Shown here: piece by piece, positions 13,685 through 26,893 of the stretch
Layout: every line of letters starts with the position of its first letter
Position numbering within the stretch: position 1 is the first letter of the stretch
From: Cercis canadensis
Taxonomy: Eukaryota; Streptophyta; Magnoliopsida; Fabales; Fabaceae
Direction: 5' to 3'
Length of the DNA stretch: 64,000 nt
NCBI GenBank assembly: GCA_003255065.1
Contig: QAOA01005271.1
Location: 1,973,979 to 2,037,978 of the forward strand
Program-made: the position numbers and the translations under genes
The notes under the pieces: generated by a model
Databases searched by the model: none
Seen by the model: the letters and a program-made list of their open reading frames with translations, nothing else
Told to the model about the DNA's origin: nothing

Positions 13685-16600
13685 TTAAAGCCTGAAAGTA
13701 CTGTAGCCCCCTAAACCAGATGATCCATATCCTGTGTAGGGTTGTGAGGATAATGAAGATGAGGAGTAAGATGTACTGCCCAACTGAGAGTAAGAAGACC
13801 TCAGACCCGCATCTAACCTGCTGTAATTGCTCGTGACAGGCTCCTTATGATTGTTCATAACTTCCTGCAACATTGGAGGATTTCTATCAGCAAAATCAAA
13901 CCAAATATGAATTACTGGGTAAGTGCCCTCATCAAAAGTCAGTATGCCAACACAATAAATCAGTAAGATATATTTCAAGTCTCCTCACCTGAATCAACTG
14001 TTGCGCCATTTGAACCTGAGAAGACGTGCCTTTAATCTCCACAATAATTTCATCAGGCACCCTGCTCTCCTGCACAGTTAATATGGCTCCACTAGTACGG
14101 CGAATATAAGCAATATTGGTCCCTTGAATCCCAATGATATCCTCGGCAAAGGAAAGTGGTATTTGCATTGTTTGTATTATCTGATAAGTAAAGACCAAAA
14201 AAAGGAAAATAAGTTACCTTGACTATAAACAGAAAATATAAGGTAAAGACTGAAATATCAAGCAAATTCACAACCCTAAAGTTCCTGACAGAACATATCA
14301 AAAGTAGAATGGGTGAGCATGCCTTCAGTTCACAGCGTAAGAAACCGACATACATTATAGGGTATGACATACTTGGTATGTAACAGGCATTTATTTCAGT
14401 TAAAAACTTTACAGCCATATCATAATGTTAAATTATCATGTTGCCCTACCATGGGTACAATTTGACAAAACAAAGCCAACCAAGGATATTATTTTCATTT
14501 TGAAGGAACCTTTCATACCAAACTGCATGTAAAAAAAACATGTGAGTTTAAAGTGACAAACCGTTGTAACAATAGGAGCACCACGACTAAGTAATGAAGA
14601 ACGACCAGAAAGTGAGGAATCTTGTCCATAGAGTGACATCCCAGATGGATTGAGTTGTGAATCCAATTGATTTTCACGCTCAGCGAAGAGAGAATCCCTT
14701 TTTGTTGAGAGAAGGTTATCAGAACTGATGCTAGATTGAGAAGAATTATGCAGCAATGTCTTGTCAGCCCAGGAATCTGCTTGGCGGTCTTGTGAGATTG
14801 TTGCATTATACTGAAACAGAATAAAGGAATCATAAATATTAGCATGAAGATAAAGGAGCAGAAACAGAGATGATGAATTTCTTATTTTCACAGATGATAT
14901 TCATCACATGAACCTAATAATACGGGACAACAAAGAGGAAATACGCTACATTATCAACCTTTTATCAAAGATAATAAACATAAAAATTTAGTTTGAAAGA
15001 CTTCGAGCTTACAGTTTTCTCAAAAAGGGGAAGAACACTGTGATCAACAAGAAACTTCCTGAGGTGACCCACTACTGCTTCCAGAGCCTTGAGGACCTTC
15101 AAGGCTTCCCCCTGCATTTCTACAATCCTCTCATCCGAAGCAGCATAAAACGGTACCTCATCTATCAGCAAAATGAATTGGTATTACAAGTACTATATTA
15201 GAGATAAATCTTAGCATACTAACTGGAATAGCATCATGCTTTGATAGAAGGAGGGAATTAAAGTATTCAGAAACATTAGCACCATTGCATTCAGTTTCAG
15301 CAAAAGAAATGTGAAAATGTAAGAGATTGCCAGTTACCCTAGAGGCACTTGAATTTCCCCAAGTAACTCATGAAATATTTTGGAAGATATCTATTATGAT
15401 CTCATAACTGTAATATTATTTTTTGAATGTAAATGGATGGTGGACCATGAACCCTTCTAGCAGCAACTAAAAGCACACACACAAGCAGATTCCAATGGAA
15501 AATACATAAGGTTCACAGACATAAGTAAACTTACCAATCAACTAATGTCAATCAATAGACATCTATGATTAATTGCAAGAATGCCAAGAAATTTAACTAT
15601 TCGGATCACAACTCAAATTAGACTAAAAAATCTATAATGGAAATCATACCTTTAAGTGACAAAAACATACTCCAATAAAACAGTAAAAGGGGTTTCCCCC
15701 TTTCTTAATACAAGTATTATAACTTCCCTGATTAGTAGTCATTTCTTTTCTAGGAGCCAGAAAAGTGTAGAAACATTTTTTCGAAGGGTATAAAATCATG
15801 AAAGAGTTTTGATGGCGTGCATGAGTGACTTATCAATATGTAATTGATACACGTAGGCTAATTGGTAGACTGATCAAATGAAAAACAACCTATGTAGTTT
15901 GATCTGATTTGGATGAAATGATTAAAAAAACAATAGAGACACAATTTCCCGTCCAGCAAGAAGAAAGTAAGATTTAATTTAAAAGAAAAAACCAGATAAT
16001 TGTTCTTTAACTAATCGAACTCATTCATGTCATGGCACATGATATTCTGTGACACAGGCTCCTTTACACTGAAGAATACCTTATTGTACAGTTCTGTTTG
16101 AGATTGGACTTAAGTAAAATATATATATATACACACACACATATATTTCAAGGATCCAATTTAAAAGTGAGTCAGATTTCAGAGACCAAAAGTGTATATA
16201 AGCCAGAAATTTTCTATTCAATTGCTGCCTTAAGGTTAGGGAGAATCAGATACCTAAGATTTTTAAGGTGTAAGAAATTTATCAGGTTGGATTCGAACCC
16301 AGAAAAAGACACAATAAATGGCATGAAAAGTAAGATGAAGAGGCTGAATTTGGGTTTTTCTCAGGTTGCATGGAACGCACAACTGATCAATAGTCAAGTT
16401 GAGAAGGTGAAGGTATAAATTGCATGGCTGATAGAATGGTCTAAGCTGTTAAAGGAACGAAATTAGCAAACTGGCAGAACTCTTTTAGAGTTTGCTCCAT
16501 TGAGCCAACTTAGACACAAACCAGAAGTACTATGATCGACTCCCATAAGTAAATTAAAGGAAACAGAATATGCGCTATATGAAGAATCAGTAACTTACAA

Positions 16601-19216
16601 TTACACAGTCTGTTCCAGAACAAATCACAAAGTATAGAAATAACTAAATCACCATAAAGAAACATAATTCTTCATGAAATCATTGACATGATATTTGACA
16701 TGCACAAAGGCTTGACACAGACATAACAGTAATTTTCCCAGTTATTAAAAATTTACTGTCTAAAGAAGTTGAAAAACTCATTTGGTTGCAACATATATCC
16801 AAGGAGAAGGGAGGAAGAGGAAATAATGTTTTATTGGACACTATCAGTGATATTTATATAAGTTCACATCCCATAATAAAAGGTCAAGAATATGACACAT
16901 GCCTATTTATATAAAACCAACTATCATCACAGAGTCAAACAACTTCTACTCTATTTGTCATCCAGAATCAATAACCAGTGGATAACATGCCCAAGCCCAC
17001 CATGCACATGAAATGTCCAATTCTAATGGTCACCAACATCACTTCAATCACTGAAAATACATGACCACCTTTTGCATATAACTGAATATATTATAGATAA
17101 AATAGCACAGACACAATATGGTTATATCTGAAATTATGAAGAAATTGTCAAACATTTTCAGTATGTTAAAGCACAATCCTTGTTTGATAAATCATAAGAG
17201 TAATTATAAAATTGTGTTCACCAACATGTAGAAGAAAATGGTCTGCAAAAGGCATATGATTTGGTCATTCAAACAGTTCGGCTGACTGATGGCTTTTGCT
17301 TCAAAATCACTAAAACATAACCTTTTCACGCACAAAAGCATACTCATTTAATTTAATCTGGATCAGTAAGTCAGACAACTCTAATACCAGTCTCAAACAC
17401 TCACTCCACATCCTCATTTTATTAATATGGATCAGAAAGCCAAACAAACATAATACTAGTCTCAAGTCATATAATTCAACAGGCTTCATATAACTATTAC
17501 TAAATAAGACAAAGAATTAACATAAAAGCAGTATTCTATTGAATATATTACAGTGGCAGGAAACGTACCTCCTGACAATACTCGAACAAGAGCACCAGTA
17601 TTCTCTTGTATAGATTTAATTAGTGACCCTTGCTTCCCAATCAAATTGATAGCCTGTGTTGATGCTACCAATAAACGAATGGAACAAAAAGCAACTGCAG
17701 CAGGTCCTGATGCTTTATTCTCCCCGTCACTTTCAGATAATCCAGAGACACGTTTGAATATTCTTAGTACAGCATCCATAGCAGGGGAAAGAGGTGCCTC
17801 TGGCTCTTCCTTCCCTGATATGAGCACCTAAATGAAAAAATGAAATCATATTACAGGAAAGAAAAGAAACAGCTACGCAAGTAAGTAAAGTCCTCCTTGG
17901 AGGAAGTGATTCAAAATGGCAGGTGATGAGCATCTTTTGATGCGTAGAATTGAAGTGTTAATCAACTGTGTCATTTGGACAGCTTATAAAGCAACTAAAC
18001 TATAGAAATAATGTCTATTCCCTTCTGCAATTTACCACTTTCATTAAAAAGCAGCAGGCTACAGGGTTGCAAGGAAACAGAATTACCTTAAGCGTAAAAT
18101 ACTAACTGTCAAAGGGCTTATTATTATTCAAATGAAATTAGAACTTTAAAGAAACATGCAGATAGCACTTGAAGGCATGCCCCTAATAAGCATACAAGTC
18201 CTATAAATCCTACGGAGAAGCTACATCAAAAGTGATACCTACAACATGAAATTTTATCTTAACTCTGGTATCATATCTATAGTTAAAAAAAAAAATTAAA
18301 AAATATATATACCAATAATAAAGTTCTGGTAAAATCGAATAGTGGAAGTAAACATTAAACAAAATTAAAACACCAGCGATAACATCATACATTAAAGGAA
18401 TGTATAATGCTGATATTGAAAAGCAAGCACAATGAATCAAGCTATAAACTTTAAGCAGTGAAAACGGACGAGAAAATTGGATGAAGTAAAATGACTTCCA
18501 ATTTGGAGCTGCACTTCTTTTCCTCCGCTTCCTCGACAAGCAAACTAAAAGTAGTCTAACATGGAGAAACCTTTTTTTTTTCAAGCAAATAACAGAAAAG
18601 AAAAAAAAATAAACCTAGTAAAACCACTCTAAAGGGAAAAGCATTGAAGTTCAAATCTTGAGCTGCATCAATTGCTTGTGCTATTTCCAGAAACCGAAGA
18701 GCAATAGTTTGAGATTATAAAAAAAAAAAACAAAATTTAAGGACAAATAACAACAAATGAAAATAGAAAACCCTAGAGAGATGCATCTAGACTCACAATT
18801 CGATCAGGAGTGCCCAAAGCACCGTCAAGAACGCGAATGCGCGCTCGAGTCTCCTCGCACATCTTCTTAATGAGTTCTCCCTTCCGGCCAATAATACTAC
18901 CTACCTTGAGGACCGGCACAATGAGCCGAAACACGCAGTCCCCAGGCCATCCCGGCCATCTCTTCTCGGGTGGAGTGATAGAGGCAGTGCCAGTGGTAGA
19001 AGTGGCCAGAGGGGCGGAATTTTCTGCTGCCGGAGCAGACTCAGAGTCGGGTTCCTGAGTTGATGTGTCGGCCTGAGTGGCGTTTATAGTAGTTGCGTCT
19101 GTGGTGGTTGCTGGTTCGGCGGCGTTCGCGGCGGAGGCATTATCCGACGTGACTGCTTGCTGCTCGGGTTCTGACGCCTTGGCGGTGCCGTTCTCGGTGG
19201 TTCCCGTGGTGGCCAT
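13685..19216 (-). CDS. PEP: Triple-KH RNA-binding protein, PEPPER type
   Basis: Poly(C)-binding-like RNA-binding protein. Arabidopsis PEPPER acts in the nucleus in gynoecium development and in processing of flowering and MADS-box transcripts; that role is carried over from the family. Exons: 18797-19216, 17569-17827, 15013-15161, 14562-14810, 13989-14180, 13685-13864, giving 482 aa in frame. The N-terminus is rich in Ala, Thr and Ser up to residue 80, then comes the conserved [15 protein letters not shown]1 (about 96-145) has the GRKG loop, KH2 (about 188-250) GKQG at 204-207, and KH3 (about 361-423) GIQG. A Ser-rich linker joins KH2 and KH3, and the tail is Gly/Tyr/Ser-rich ([14 protein letters not shown]). 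The ATG at 19214-19216 was chosen because the frame upstream reads TTG, not ATG. Confidence 0.94.
16119..16147. repeat. Compound AT/AC microsatellite in a KH gene intron
   Basis: A run of AT dinucleotides passes directly into AC repeats and back to AT within the 2.4-kb second intron of the PEPPER-like gene. Confidence 0.8.
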
Positions 19217-19354
19217 ACCGGAGCTCGGGAGAGAAGTCAAGCTAAGGTCTACGAGGGCGATGAAGAAAAGGGTTTATAGAGGTTGAGCTTTGTTATGCTT
19301 TCTTATGCAACAGGGTCCAGAACAAGGGAACAACAACTGGGTGCAAGTGCTCAG

Positions 19355-19360
19355 CACGTG
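19355..19360. promoter_or_regulatory. G-box upstream of the PEPPER-like gene
   Basis: The palindrome CACGTG lies about 140 bp upstream of the KH gene start codon. It is a bZIP/bHLH binding motif. Whether it works depends on the unmapped transcription start. Confidence 0.35.
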
Positions 19361-21112
19361 ATTTATATACTTTTTTTTTATATGAATAAAGGACATTTTA
19401 ATAGAATATTTAGTGATGAATCCAAAAATAATAATAAAATGCGTTAATGCCGAGTAAAATGTGAATCGGGAGAAAACGATTGTAAATTATCTCTTTTATT
19501 TTTTACCAAAATGGAAAGAGTCTTTTCCTAACTATGATTGTCTCAAAGAATCCATCCAAACAAAAAATAGTCTCAAAAACGGAAGTCATTGATTGGAAAA
19601 TTGGCTAGTAACCTAGTGTTGCGTGCCTACTTCCATATAACTAAGGAAAAAAAAACACTGCATGATTGCGATTGTTCTGAAAATAGGTATCGTTCAATGG
19701 GAAAATAAAAGGAGAAAACTCTTCAAAGAAATATGTATTTAATTGAACAGATAAGTTTTTTTGAAAAAATATGTGAATTATTCCCACATATGATTAATCT
19801 TAATAATTAACCAAACATATCTCTACATTTCTTGAATATTTATAACTCATAGAGTACATTTACTGCTAAGTGCTAATCTAATAAAGTTACATTAATTATC
19901 AATTATAAATATTTATTTTTATTCTAAAGAACCAGGGCTTAATTTTAACTTTTGAATTGAACTATACTTACTAAATATGGGGGCGAGGTATTATTGCTTT
20001 AGAAGTCTCATTGTCGAATTATTTACAGTTGTAGTTTTATGTGAAAAAACGCTTTAAGACTATTATTTTGTAAATGATAAGTCTCAAACACAATATTATT
20101 TTCTTATGAGGAGAGTCATGTAACCAATTACTCTACAACCCAATTGTCAGTTGTTTATGATTAGTCCATAATTAGTGAGGAAGTTCTGTATCCCAAAATT
20201 TGGAATTACATTATAATTTAAGATAAATGAAGGATAAAAGTGCTTGGAATGCATCTTCTCCACAAAAAGCTTAGCTAAGTAACCGTTTGTTTTTTCTGTT
20301 AGGTTACCACTTAGATGGAGTGTACTTGGGGTTTTATACCGACTCGAGCAGGGGTTCTTTTTTTTTTTTCTCTTAATTTTTATATTAATGTCTTGCTACT
20401 TATCTTTAACTATAACTATTTATTTATTTTCATAACAGATTTGTTTATCTTCTACTGAAAAATAAAAGATAAAAGGGGTATAAATAGGAAGAAAAAAAAC
20501 GTAAAGGTTAAGACTTTTAGCAAAAAAAAATATCATTTCATTTATCTATATGAAAAATTACTAAAATATCCCTTATTATTTTTTAGTATGCAATTATTAT
20601 ATTTAAATAAATCAGAACAATCAAGTATCTCAGATAGTATTTTAGTAATTTTACAGCATAAATGGACTAAATAATACTTTTTTTTATGATAATTCCCCTT
20701 AAGTTTAGGGACTTGAAAAAAAATGAAAGATAAATTCTAAAAAATTTCAGTTTCCAATGAAATACTTGTTACATGAGATAAAATGACCAAAATACTTTTC
20801 AATACTATATGATTATTATGTTTGCATATGTAATTATTGTTTATAAATATATAATTATTTATTAATATATGTTTATCATATTTAAATATAAACAATATAA
20901 CCAAGTAAAATCGATATATAATTTCTATCAAGCACTACATTAAAAAGTTGAAAAATTCCAAACTTCTCTGTATTTTTTTTTTTCAAATCCCCAAACTTAA
21001 AAAATAATTTTCTCCACTTTTTTCATCTTCTCATATCTCTAATTCATTTTCCCTCAAAAAATATATTCGAGTGTGTCATATTTTTTGTTTTTGGTTTTGT
21101 TTTACGGGATAA

Positions 21113-21240
21113 GGGCCCAGGCCCAAACAAAAAGCAATCGTGGTACACTTTTTGTTTCTTACCAATGAAATCGTGGTCTTCTTGTTCGAGGAATTTTGGT
21201 TGGGCCGCCTAGTCCAGCATTAGTCTCGGCATATTGGGCC
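21113..21240. promoter_or_regulatory. Orphan TCP site II cluster
   Basis: Two GGCCCA hexamers (21114-21119, 21120-21125) and two TGGGCC hexamers (21201-21206, 21235-21240) surround ACCAATG within 130 bp. A CT-rich stretch resembling a plant 5' leader follows (about 21265-21320), but the next ATG opens a frame of only 30 codons. Such clusters mark promoters of housekeeping genes bound by TCP factors. No gene body follows. Confidence 0.4.
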
Positions 21241-24200
21241 TCAGGCCTTATTAGAATATATCTACACCCCTCCCCCAACACTCCTTTTTCTCTGTCTCAT
21301 CCCTTTTCTCTCTTCCCCGAGAAAAATGTTGACACAAATAAACAATAACTTCTCGTTATACCAAAAACAAAAAAACAATAACTTCTCTAAAACTATTTTA
21401 ATTTTTTCACCACTATAACAAATTATAAGTAAATATAATATAATATAATATTTATAAGTATTATTATAAATATTCACTGAAACCTACGATATGCTCTACC
21501 TTAAAATTTGATACATCTGCTCACCCTAAACTTTTATAGACAACAAAAGTAATAATTTAATTTATTTTACTGTAATGTTTAAATGGAATAGATAATTTTG
21601 ATATATCTGCAAGAAAAGGATGCTATTTCAATATTTGAAATAAACTGTATATGGTGATAGATAATTTGTTTATGCTTATTTTCTTTAATGGTTCAGGTTT
21701 AGATGATTGTATTATTGTGAAGGAGAAGAGATAAGACTCAAGATGGAATATAGAGTATGTTGTCCAAGACTCGGCCATGCTTAAAAAGAATGGAAGATAT
21801 GGTCCCCAAATATGTGTTTTTGTAAGCAAGTGCTTGTTGATCAACTAGCTTGCTGTATTAGATAGTGACACCATGTAAGCCTCCAACTGCATTAGCAAAT
21901 AAACTTGTTTCCGTTGAAGTGTGGAAACTGGAAACTGTCCTTTTGCAGACAATATGGATAGATATTTGAAACAACGGGTCTCTTTTGGAGGGAATTGAAA
22001 CTAGCTAGTATAATTAATATAGCTCAAATAGTTTTTTGTAATTTGTGTATCTAACTCTTCCAATTGTCTCAATTGACACTTTTTTTAGGAAATTAAAAGA
22101 GTTTACAAAATAGCTAAACCCATATTTTCCTCTTTAATTTAAAATGATAAATATTTAATTTTTTTTTTTTAAAAAGAAAGGCACAAAAAGATAAAAGGGA
22201 AAGAGAAAAGAAGCGGAGGATCGAATATGAGCAATCTATTTTTTATTATTTTATTTTTGTCTATTTCCTAATTTTCTTTTTGGTTGAAAAGTTATCTTTA
22301 TAAGGTTTGATGTAGCTAGGGGAATAAAGTTTTATAATTTTGGCGCAGTGAAGAAGTTAATCAAGCATCTCTTCAACTTAATTAACCAATAATATTGATA
22401 TTGTCCTTCATTGACTTTGAGGTTTAATTTGAAAATAATGATATTTTCACAAACTGTGTCTAACTGTATATATTTGTATGTAAATTGTCCATGTGATATT
22501 TGAATTTGACAAAAAAATATTGAAGTAAAACTATCTAAATTTTTTAATCATATAGTTTGTGATAGAATTGTTTACATATCATTTCACTTGTTTGAAACCT
22601 TCAATTTTTTTGATATGTTGAAACCTTGAATTCTAGCTTTATGTCTTAGACTTACACCCATCCAGGGGTTTGCATTGTTGTAACTATGATAACGACAATG
22701 AAATAGCCTATTGTTTTTATTTCTTAAAAAATGAGAGAAATTGCAAATAGAGATAATTTAATATTATGATAACATGAAGGGTGGGGGTAAATCTGATGGG
22801 ATTTTGAAGAAAAAAAGTGACGTATTTCATGAAATTTCTACCATTCTAGTCGTACGCAGTCGCATCGCACCTCCCTCCCTTGCTACGTTTATCGAATTTC
22901 AATGGCTGTAAGACTCCCAAGTCACGCCTGTAGTTATTAAGATAAGGTGCTGCAAAAATCATCAAAGATCTGACTTCAAATTGGCCTAAACTAAAGAACA
23001 TTGCGTGCCAACCGCCAAGTTTATTCCAACTTGACCTTCGTCTCCTTCTCTATCTACATCTCCCTCTTTAAAAATCTTCTAGTCCAAAGAATAAAAAAAA
23101 TCGTTGCTTTCTATGGTTTAAGACATTCTATCTGAGGAATGACAATGATTAGTGGTGTAGGAAATGTTTTAAAAATCATCTTATAAATCTAAAAAAAAAA
23201 AATTTATAAANATAAAATTATTATACTCGTTGTTTTTCTTTTATTACTTTTTTTATTTTTTTATAAGTCTAATTTTTCTATTTAAATAACTGTCAATGCA
23301 TTACACAAATTACAATTAATTATAACCTAATCATGTATGGTAGGCTGAATACCACGTAGTTTCTTTTAGGAAAAATATTTTATTTAGGCTTTTGAATACT
23401 TATTGTAATAAAGTATAATTATTCATGTATGAGAAATTCTGATTATTTTTGTTTTAAAGTGAACAAAAATAAATTTATTTATAGGTCTTGATGAACAATT
23501 TTTCATAAATTATATATATATGGAAATTTGAAATTTAATATTGCTGGTGTTCTTTACTTATACAAGGAATTATAAAATATTTACGAAATAATATATAAAA
23601 ATAAAATATCTCTGCGTGAATATTTGAAGTGAAAGATACAATTGGATATTTTTGGAAACCATCTTAATTTGAAAAGGACATTCGGCTCTGAAGGTCCGAA
23701 ACACAAACAAACAGTGCGGTGTTCATTTATCTCAACAATTCTCTAGAAAAGTGGAAAGCCCAAGTATATTTGTTATTATACTTGTGAGCCTGAACTGTTA
23801 TGCTATTTATCTTTTCTACCTCTGAATTGTGCACTTCTTCAGTTGTACCTTTAAGTTTATGATTATAAACAGGAAATGTAAATAACACATATTTGTGATG
23901 TAGCTTTTTGTTTTGGATATATACAATTACAAATTTCATAAATCAAAAAGTCTCATATAAATTTTGTTGAGAGAAAAAATATCATATAAATGAAAATCTT
24001 TCATGTATGTTTATATATATATTTGTAATGTTTGAATGTGAAAAATAGATAATATGCTTATCATATATAATATGAAGATAAAAATTATTAATCATTATGT
24101 ATTAAGAGGGAATGTTATTTCCAACTCCCTAAATTTATATATATCTCTTTATTAATCTAAATTCCATGATATAAGTATAGATTTGAGAAAGGAATTCAAT

Positions 24201-24250
24201 TTTTTTTTAATCTAATGTATAAGAGTTGATAACTTGATTCCATTGCATTT

Positions 24251-24418
24251 ATTATGTGCATGTTGTACCAATAAGAGCTTAGTTCAATTAGTAACAAGTT
24301 GTGCTCTGAGTTAAAAATTGTAATTGTTCTAATTCTCGAAAGAGATTAAGCCTAGACCTAATTGAGTAAATGAAGATACTTGTAACATTAATAAAAAAAA
24401 AATTATGCGCATGTTGCA
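24251..24418 (+). mobile_element. tRNA-derived SINE with target-site duplication
   Basis: A body of 134 bp (24268-24401) ends in an A-rich tail. It is flanked by a 17-bp direct repeat, ATTATGTGCATGTTGTA at 24251-24267 and ATTATGCGCATGTTGCA at 24402-24418, differing at two positions. GAGCTTAGTTCAATTAGTAA near the left end resembles a pol III A box and TTGTTCTAATTCTC a decayed B box. The two mismatches in the duplication suggest an old insertion. Confidence 0.72.
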
Positions 24419-24725
24419 AATTATAAAGGTTGACATGAAACTGATAAATAATGCTTCATTCCGTCATTTTTAACTTTCAAAAGTAGTGTTTAAGAAGGGT
24501 GTATAATAAAAGAATATTACTCTTTTAGTCTTAAACCATATATACTAGAAACATGGGGATAGACGTGCAAAAATCAAAAGATTTTGAAATCCTAATCAGA
24601 AGTCATTGAACGTAATAAGCCCAACGTATGATGATCGACCGCCACAGATAAAAGGCGAAAGCCACCAAAAAGGTTAAAATCATTGCTCTTACTGGAGATC
24701 CAAAAGCCCACCTCTTTCCTTGATA

Positions 24726-24840
24726 CACGTGAACACTGAGAAAATAGCTAGCCCATAAAGGTTTTCGACGTAAGCCCTACAAATCTAAGGTATCCAATGA
24801 GATTTCGCCACATCAGTAGATAAGGAGCCTTTTCTATAAA
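24726..24840 (+). promoter_or_regulatory. Light-promoter-like module without a gene
   Basis: In one orientation and within 115 bp there are a G-box CACGTG (24726-24731), CCAAT (24794-24798), an I-box GATAAGG (24819-24825) and a TATA box TATAAA (24835-24840). AGCCCA-type and telo-box-like motifs lie upstream. The order CCAAT, GATA, TATA is typical of photosynthesis gene promoters. The first ATG downstream opens a frame of ten codons. It could be a distal CIA2 promoter, a non-coding RNA promoter or a relic. Confidence 0.35.
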
Positions 24841-26185
24841 CCCAAACAATACTATGCAGGTGGTATGGATGGCATACTTGGAATAATCTAACAGGTACAT
24901 CCATGCTTGGCCATGCCCAGGATTAGGAGGTTAAAATAACCTAAGTACCCTTGTCTAAGTTATTAATTACAAATATGCCATTGTTTATGGTAATCACTAA
25001 CCTTCCATTTGTATTTATTTCAGATTTATCTCTACATAATTGACAAATGACACTTCTATGGCTATTTTTTTTGTGGGTAATATATTTCATTCATGTCTAA
25101 AATTCAAAAACTGATAAAACCACAATCAATTAGTGACTCAGGCTTAATTTGTTAATGTTATTATTTCTTATAGGATGCTTGATAATTGTCTTTATAAATA
25201 ATAGGATTATATGTTTAATCACATAAGGAAATTAATCAATATTCCCTTTTCAATAACTATTTTTGTCTTTCTAACTGTATTGTTAGACGCAAGTGAGTGT
25301 TTTCAACTTTCCTTGTGATAAATATATATAAATAGAATTTACCAAGAATATTTTAAGCATGATTTGCTCTTTTTGTTATATCCAAAGGTGCTTTGAAATA
25401 ATTCTTGTTAAAAAGTAAAATGCTTAGTAAAATGTTTATACAAATAAATTATTCATATTTTCACAAAATTAATTTATAGTTAACCCAAATTTGAATTAAA
25501 AATAATCTTTTTTTTTCACAATAATCCTTAAAATTATTTTTAAATTGATGAAAAAATATCATTTTCATAGATGAATTGTAACAAATTCTATTAACTTAAA
25601 ATTATTTTTTTATAACTAATAATGCATGGATCTAGTGATATTTTTTTTTGATCTTAAGAATTAAAGAACTGATATAAATAATTATATTCTTACCATATAT
25701 TTTCGATCTTTTATGTATGTCTATTAATCCTTTTAAAAGTTATTTTCATATAACCTTTTTCTTTTGATGTACTTTCTATAAAAGGATTAATGGACATGCA
25801 TTAATGAAATATGAAAGCCACAATAATATGACGAATGCAAAAATTGGCCGGCTCAACGTGTGGATTGCATCATTTTCCTTTGCAATTCTCATTAATTAGC
25901 TGTCTTAGTAAAGTCCAACATCTATTTTCTTAATTAATATTCAGGCAAAAAGCGCTAAGCAAAATTAGGGGAGGAGGACATTTTAGTAAAACGGCAGTGT
26001 AAAATAATTGAACAGGTAAAAGAGAGAGAAACAGAGAAAGCTAATATAGCTTAATGTGAGTGGTCCCAAAATTAGAACAGCAGAAACCAAGCATTGTCTC
26101 TTCTTTCGTTCTCATCTCCATCGCTCGAGCTCTTGCTCCAGCAAGTGAGAGACTTGCCCCTCTCTCTCTCTCTTCCCCATCTTGA

Positions 26186-26302
26186 ATGAATCAGCTTGTG
26201 TTGTGGGTTTATGCGTTTCTGCCATTTGCCTATATGTACAGGGCCCTCAACAGGTCTTTGCCTTTTATCTGCTCTGCCCCCGTGACCTGCTCTGCTTCAT
26301 AG
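26186..26302 (+). other. Upstream ORF in the CIA2 leader
   Basis: The ATG at 26186 opens a 38-codon frame starting MNQLVLWVYAFLPFAYMYRA, hydrophobic in its first half. It follows a CT-rich stretch typical of a leader. A donor (AACAG/GTCTTTG) lies inside it at 26253/26254, and a good acceptor (CTCCAG) ends at 26830. If this intron is spliced, the frame continues for 49 codons in total and stops just beyond the CIA2 start codon, in another frame. Confidence 0.45.
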
Positions 26303-26893
26303 CCATTCTCTCTTAAGCGTTATCCCCTGCTTTCTGTCTCTGTATCAGTTACTGAATTTAAAACTGTTCAGTACTTATAGTCTTCGATGCCCAATAGGGC
26401 AACTTTCCTTTCTGAGATGTTTCCTTGCCCAAACCCAATTTCCAAGCTTTGATATCTGGGTTCGTTTGTTTTATGGGGCTCTGAAATGCCCTTGAGAATT
26501 TTTAATGAAATTTTGATTCCTGGTTCAAAAGGGTATTGCAGAATTTTTTTATGTGGTTCTGGGCTGTTCTTCCATCTATTATATTCCTAAAGTTCTTGGC
26601 TTTTTCTTCTTTTATATTTTTTCTTTATTAAAATAATAAGCCAACAACCTTTGGTGCTTGTACCTTTTGGGTTTAGGGTTTTGTACCTTTTTCTCAAGGC
26701 TTTTTTTCCTTGCAAATTCCCAGTTTGGAAAAATGAAGTATGTTTTGAGCTTTTTCTTGTAACTCGGTTTAAGACAGAAAGTTTAGGATCTTTTCATGCT
26801 CTTAATTTCTGCTTTCCACTAAAACTCCAGGCTTCGAGCTTTTAAAGCTGAACTTTCACTGAATTGGAGCTTTTTCGTTATACCCATCCACAA

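Larger units (their letters stand above)
19217..26893. other. Large intergenic region between divergent KH and CIA2 genes
   Basis: About 7.7 kb, strongly AT-rich. It contains the KH gene 5' flank (19217-19400), a GGCCCA/TGGGCC cluster (21113-21240), a retroposon (24251-24418), a light-promoter-like module (24726-24840) and the CIA2 leader (from about 26090). An N is present at 23211. I found no exon series that makes a protein. Confidence 0.6.

Noticed and set aside
16098..16418. 106-codon open frame on the plus strand
   Set aside because: It lies inside the second intron of the KH gene, begins in an AT/AC microsatellite and has no recognisable similarity or splice sites.
26864..26893. Longer N-terminus for CIA2 starting at 26864
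   Set aside because: The codon is TTG, not ATG; the ATG at 26894 gives the family N-terminus.
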